Assembly: GCA_041831635.1 (NCBI GenBank)
Contig: JBHASY010000100.1
Span: 1-42,808 of the forward strand
DNA length: 42,808 bases
Direction of reading: 5' to 3'
DNA from: Acetoanaerobium sp041831635
GTDB lineage: Bacteria; Bacillota; Clostridia; Peptostreptococcales; Filifactoraceae
The position numbers and the translations under genes are program-made. Shown piece after piece: positions 40,490 to 42,808 of this stretch. The notes under the pieces were generated by a model. That model searched no databases and had not been told where the DNA came from. It was given only the letters and a program-made list of their open reading frames with translations. How positions within the stretch are numbered: the first letter of the stretch is position 1; the number at the start of each line of letters is the position of its first letter.

Positions 40490-42808
40490 CTATACATGCC
40501 AAATTTCTTTAGCATATTCTTTTACAGTTCTGTCCGAACTAAATTTCCCGGCATTACACATATTTATATAGCATTTTTTTCTAAACTCATTATTAGACGA
40601 AAAATCTTTGTTCGCCTGTATCCTTGTTTTTACATATGACATAAAATCATATAGAAGATAGTAATGATCCGCCCTATGCCAGCTTGCACCTTTTAAAATC
40701 GCATCGTAAAGTTCCTTGAAACCTTTGGTTTTATCATCATTTAAAGTTCCATTTACCAGCATATCTAAGACTGTTTTAATTTCAGGATTTGATTTGTAAA
40801 TTTCCATAGGGTTATATGTTTTAGAAATTTTATTTATTTCTTCTACTGTAGCACCGAAGATGTAGTTGTTTTCTTTGCCTGCCTCTTGGACTATTTCGAT
40901 GTTCGCCCCATCTAAAGTACCCAAAGTAACCGCACCGTTGAGCATAAATTTCATATTACCTGTTCCACTAGCCTCAGTTCCTGCTGTTGATACTTGTTGT
41001 GAAATATCAGCAGCGGCAACTAATTTTTCAGCATAAGAAACATTGTAGTTAGTTACAAAAACGACTTTGAGTTTTGAACTTGCTACAGGGTCACTGTCGA
41101 TTAGTTTAGCCACTTCGTTAATGAGTTTTATTATGCTCTTAGCTCTTTTATATCCCGGTGCCGCCTTAGCTCCGAAAATAAAGGTGGTTTTATGAAAATC
41201 TTTTAAATTACCGGCTTTTATTTCGTTGTAAAGATATAATATAGTTAAGATATTTAGTAACTGTCTTTTATACTCATGAAGCCTTTTAATCTGAATGTCA
41301 TAAATGCTATCAGGATCTATAACTATACCTTCTTTTCTAAAAATAAAGTCAGCCAATTGTTGTTTTTTTATTTGTTTGATATCTGAAAATTCGCCTATTA
41401 TCTTCGTGTTTTCAGAAAGAGGTTCTAATTTTTTTAAATCTGATAAGTTTGTTATCCAGTTATCGTTTCCAAGATTTTTAGAAATAAACGAAGATAACTC
41501 TTTATTACATAAAGCCAGCCATCTACGTTGAGTTATTCCGTTTGTTTTATTTTGGAACTTAGACGGATATAGTTGATACCAATCTTTTAGCACACCGCTT
41601 TTTATTATTTCTGTATGAATCTTAGCTACTCCATTTACATAACTGGAGCCATAAATAGCCATATGCGCCATATGAAGTGTATTTTTTTGTATTATTTTTG
41701 TTCTGTTAGCCAAAGCCCTGCTAATAGTCTTATTTTTTATTAAAATTTTCTTTTCTTCTTCAAAATGATAATGTATCTGTTTTATTACCTCATATACTCC
41801 GGGAAGGACTTTCTTTACTAAACCTATATCCCATTTTTCTAATGCTTCTTGCATTATAGTATGGTTAGTATAGGCAAAAGTTTTTTTACAAATCCCAAGT
41901 GCAGATTCAAAACTTAATTTTTCTTCATCTACCAAAAGTCTGATCAGTTCAGGAATAGCAATAGTAGGATGGGTATCGTTAAGCTGAATTGCATTATATT
42001 TTGCAAAGTCACTGAAGTTCTCGGAGTGATTGTTCCTGAACTTTCTAATTAAGTCCTGCAATGATGCACTGCTGAAAAAATATTGCTGTTTAAGCCTTAA
42101 TTTCTTACCCTCTAAAGCATCGTCATTCGGATACAACACTCTGGATATATCCTCGGCTTTATTTTTTTCTTTTACAGCCAAGTCGTATTTTTGTTCATTA
42201 AATAAATTAAAATCAAATTCGTCAAGTGGTTCAGCTTGCCAAAGTCTAAGAGTAGAAATGTTTTCTCCTTTATATCCTATTATAGGCATATCGTAAGGAA
42301 CAGCAATGACAGTCTGGTCACTAAATTTCACCGGAACTGACTCGTCATATCTTCTGTATGACCAAGCATCTCCATATTTCGACCAGTCGTCAGCCTTTTC
42401 TATCTGGAATCCATTTTCGAATTCTTGCTTGAAGAGTCCAAATTTATATCTGATTCCATATCCATCTAAAGGGATATTCATAGTAGCTGCACTTTCTACA
42501 AAGCAAGCTGCAAGCCTACCTAGTCCTCCATTGCCCAGTGCCGCATCTTCAATATCTTCTAAAGAGCTAAAATCTACATTTAGTTTTTTTAGTTCATCTT
42601 CTATTTTATCTAGTATTCCCAAGTTTAATAAGTTATTTTGAATAGAACGCCCTACCAGAAACTCAGCTGAAAAATAATATGCTTTTCTTTTTTTGTCACT
42701 CATAGTTTTTACGTTTTGCCATTTATTTCCGATTTCTCTCATGATTGCTTCAGAAAGTGAGTTATGAAGTTGCCAAGCAGTGACTTTAGAAATATCTTTC
42801 CCATATTC
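40490..42808 (-). CDS. glgP: Glycogen/starch phosphorylase (N-terminus cut by window edge)
   Basis: The frame stays open to the window edge; 772 residues are visible, and the 22 before the internal Met at 42742 (YGKDISKVTAWQLHNSLSEA) clearly belong to the protein, so that Met is not the start. Family features: GNGGLGRLAACFVES, the glycogen-side loops, and the PLP site EASGTGNMKFMLNGAVTLG with its cofactor Lys. The C-terminus (MCNAGKFSSDRTVKEYAKEIW) is complete. The enzyme releases glucose-1-phosphate from alpha-glucans using phosphate. Only a short N-terminal stretch is missing. Confidence 0.96.
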   Translation of the reverse strand, partial: EYGKDISKVTAWQLHNSLSEAIMREIGNKWQNVKTMSDKKRKAYYFSAEFLVGRSIQNNLLNLGILDKIEDELKKLNVDFSSLEDIEDAALGNGGLGRLAACFVESAATMNIPLDGYGIRYKFGLFKQEFENGFQIEKADDWSKYGDAWSYRRYDESVPVKFSDQTVIAVPYDMPIIGYKGENISTLRLWQAEPLDEFDFNLFNEQKYDLAVKEKNKAEDISRVLYPNDDALEGKKLRLKQQYFFSSASLQDLIRKFRNNHSENFSDFAKYNAIQLNDTHPTIAIPELIRLLVDEEKLSFESALGICKKTFAYTNHTIMQEALEKWDIGLVKKVLPGVYEVIKQIHYHFEEEKKILIKNKTISRALANRTKIIQKNTLHMAHMAIYGSSYVNGVAKIHTEIIKSGVLKDWYQLYPSKFQNKTNGITQRRWLALCNKELSSFISKNLGNDNWITNLSDLKKLEPLSENTKIIGEFSDIKQIKKQQLADFIFRKEGIVIDPDSIYDIQIKRLHEYKRQLLNILTILYLYNEIKAGNLKDFHKTTFIFGAKAAPGYKRAKSIIKLINEVAKLIDSDPVASSKLKVVFVTNYNVSYAEKLVAAADISQQVSTAGTEASGTGNMKFMLNGAVTLGTLDGANIEIVQEAGKENNYIFGATVEEINKISKTYNPMEIYKSNPEIKTVLDMLVNGTLNDDKTKGFKELYDAILKGASWHRADHYYLLYDFMSYVKTRIQANKDFSSNNEFRKKCYINMCNAGKFSSDRTVKEYAKEIWHV

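Noticed and set aside
1..42808. CRISPR array, rRNA, tRNA or insertion sequence.
   Set aside because: I saw no regularly spaced repeats, cloverleaf or rRNA signatures, and no transposase gene. The only recombinase is Xer-like.

Overview
The window comes from an AT-rich, anaerobic, Gram-positive bacterium (Firmicutes/Clostridia). Gene order and protein style resemble Peptostreptococcaceae such as Clostridioides; this placement is an inference, not a database result. The sequence holds no rRNA or tRNA gene, CRISPR array or recognisable insertion sequence. The purB and glgP genes at the two ends are cut by the window edges.

Region 1 (about 0.2-18.4 kb, + strand) is a nearly complete carbonyl/methyl-branch Wood-Ljungdahl (acetyl-CoA) cluster: acsA/cooS, cooC, fhs, fchA, metV, metF, lpdA, acsF, acsD, acsC, acsE, acsB, gcvH, then acsV, cooT, a DUF3842 protein and a histidine-rich protein. 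Formate is activated and reduced on tetrahydrofolate (Fhs, FchA, MetV/MetF). The methyl group passes through AcsE to the corrinoid protein AcsCD. AcsB with CO dehydrogenase then builds acetyl-CoA. AcsV re-reduces the corrinoid; CooC, AcsF, CooT and probably the His-rich protein serve nickel-site maturation. LpdA and GcvH tie the cluster to glycine metabolism. No folD (methylene-THF dehydrogenase) is present; a perfect 15-bp hairpin sits between fchA and metV, where I recall folD lying in C. difficile.

Region 2 (18.4-24.4 kb) is a strand-switch zone. A LysM/YneA-like gene and lexA diverge from a control region with three SOS boxes. A long glutamine synthetase and a YnbB-like PLP protein run leftwards. 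A tyrosine recombinase gene is preceded by a perfectly symmetric 28-bp site with the 11-6-11 layout of a chromosome-dimer-resolution (dif) site.

Region 3 (24.2-34.7 kb, - strand) holds hfq, miaA, mutL, mutS, miaB, a UspA-like protein, a GNAT acetyltransferase, an aminotransferase and a PHP-domain protein.

Region 4 (34.9-39.9 kb) looks like an accessory transport locus: an AraC-type regulator diverging from two fused ABC transporters, followed by a frameshifted membrane-protein gene. The window closes with an ArsC/Spx-like protein and glycogen phosphorylase.

Left of about 19.7 kb almost all genes are on +; to the right almost all are on -. Together with the dif-like site this suggests that the replication terminus lies near 19-24 kb.
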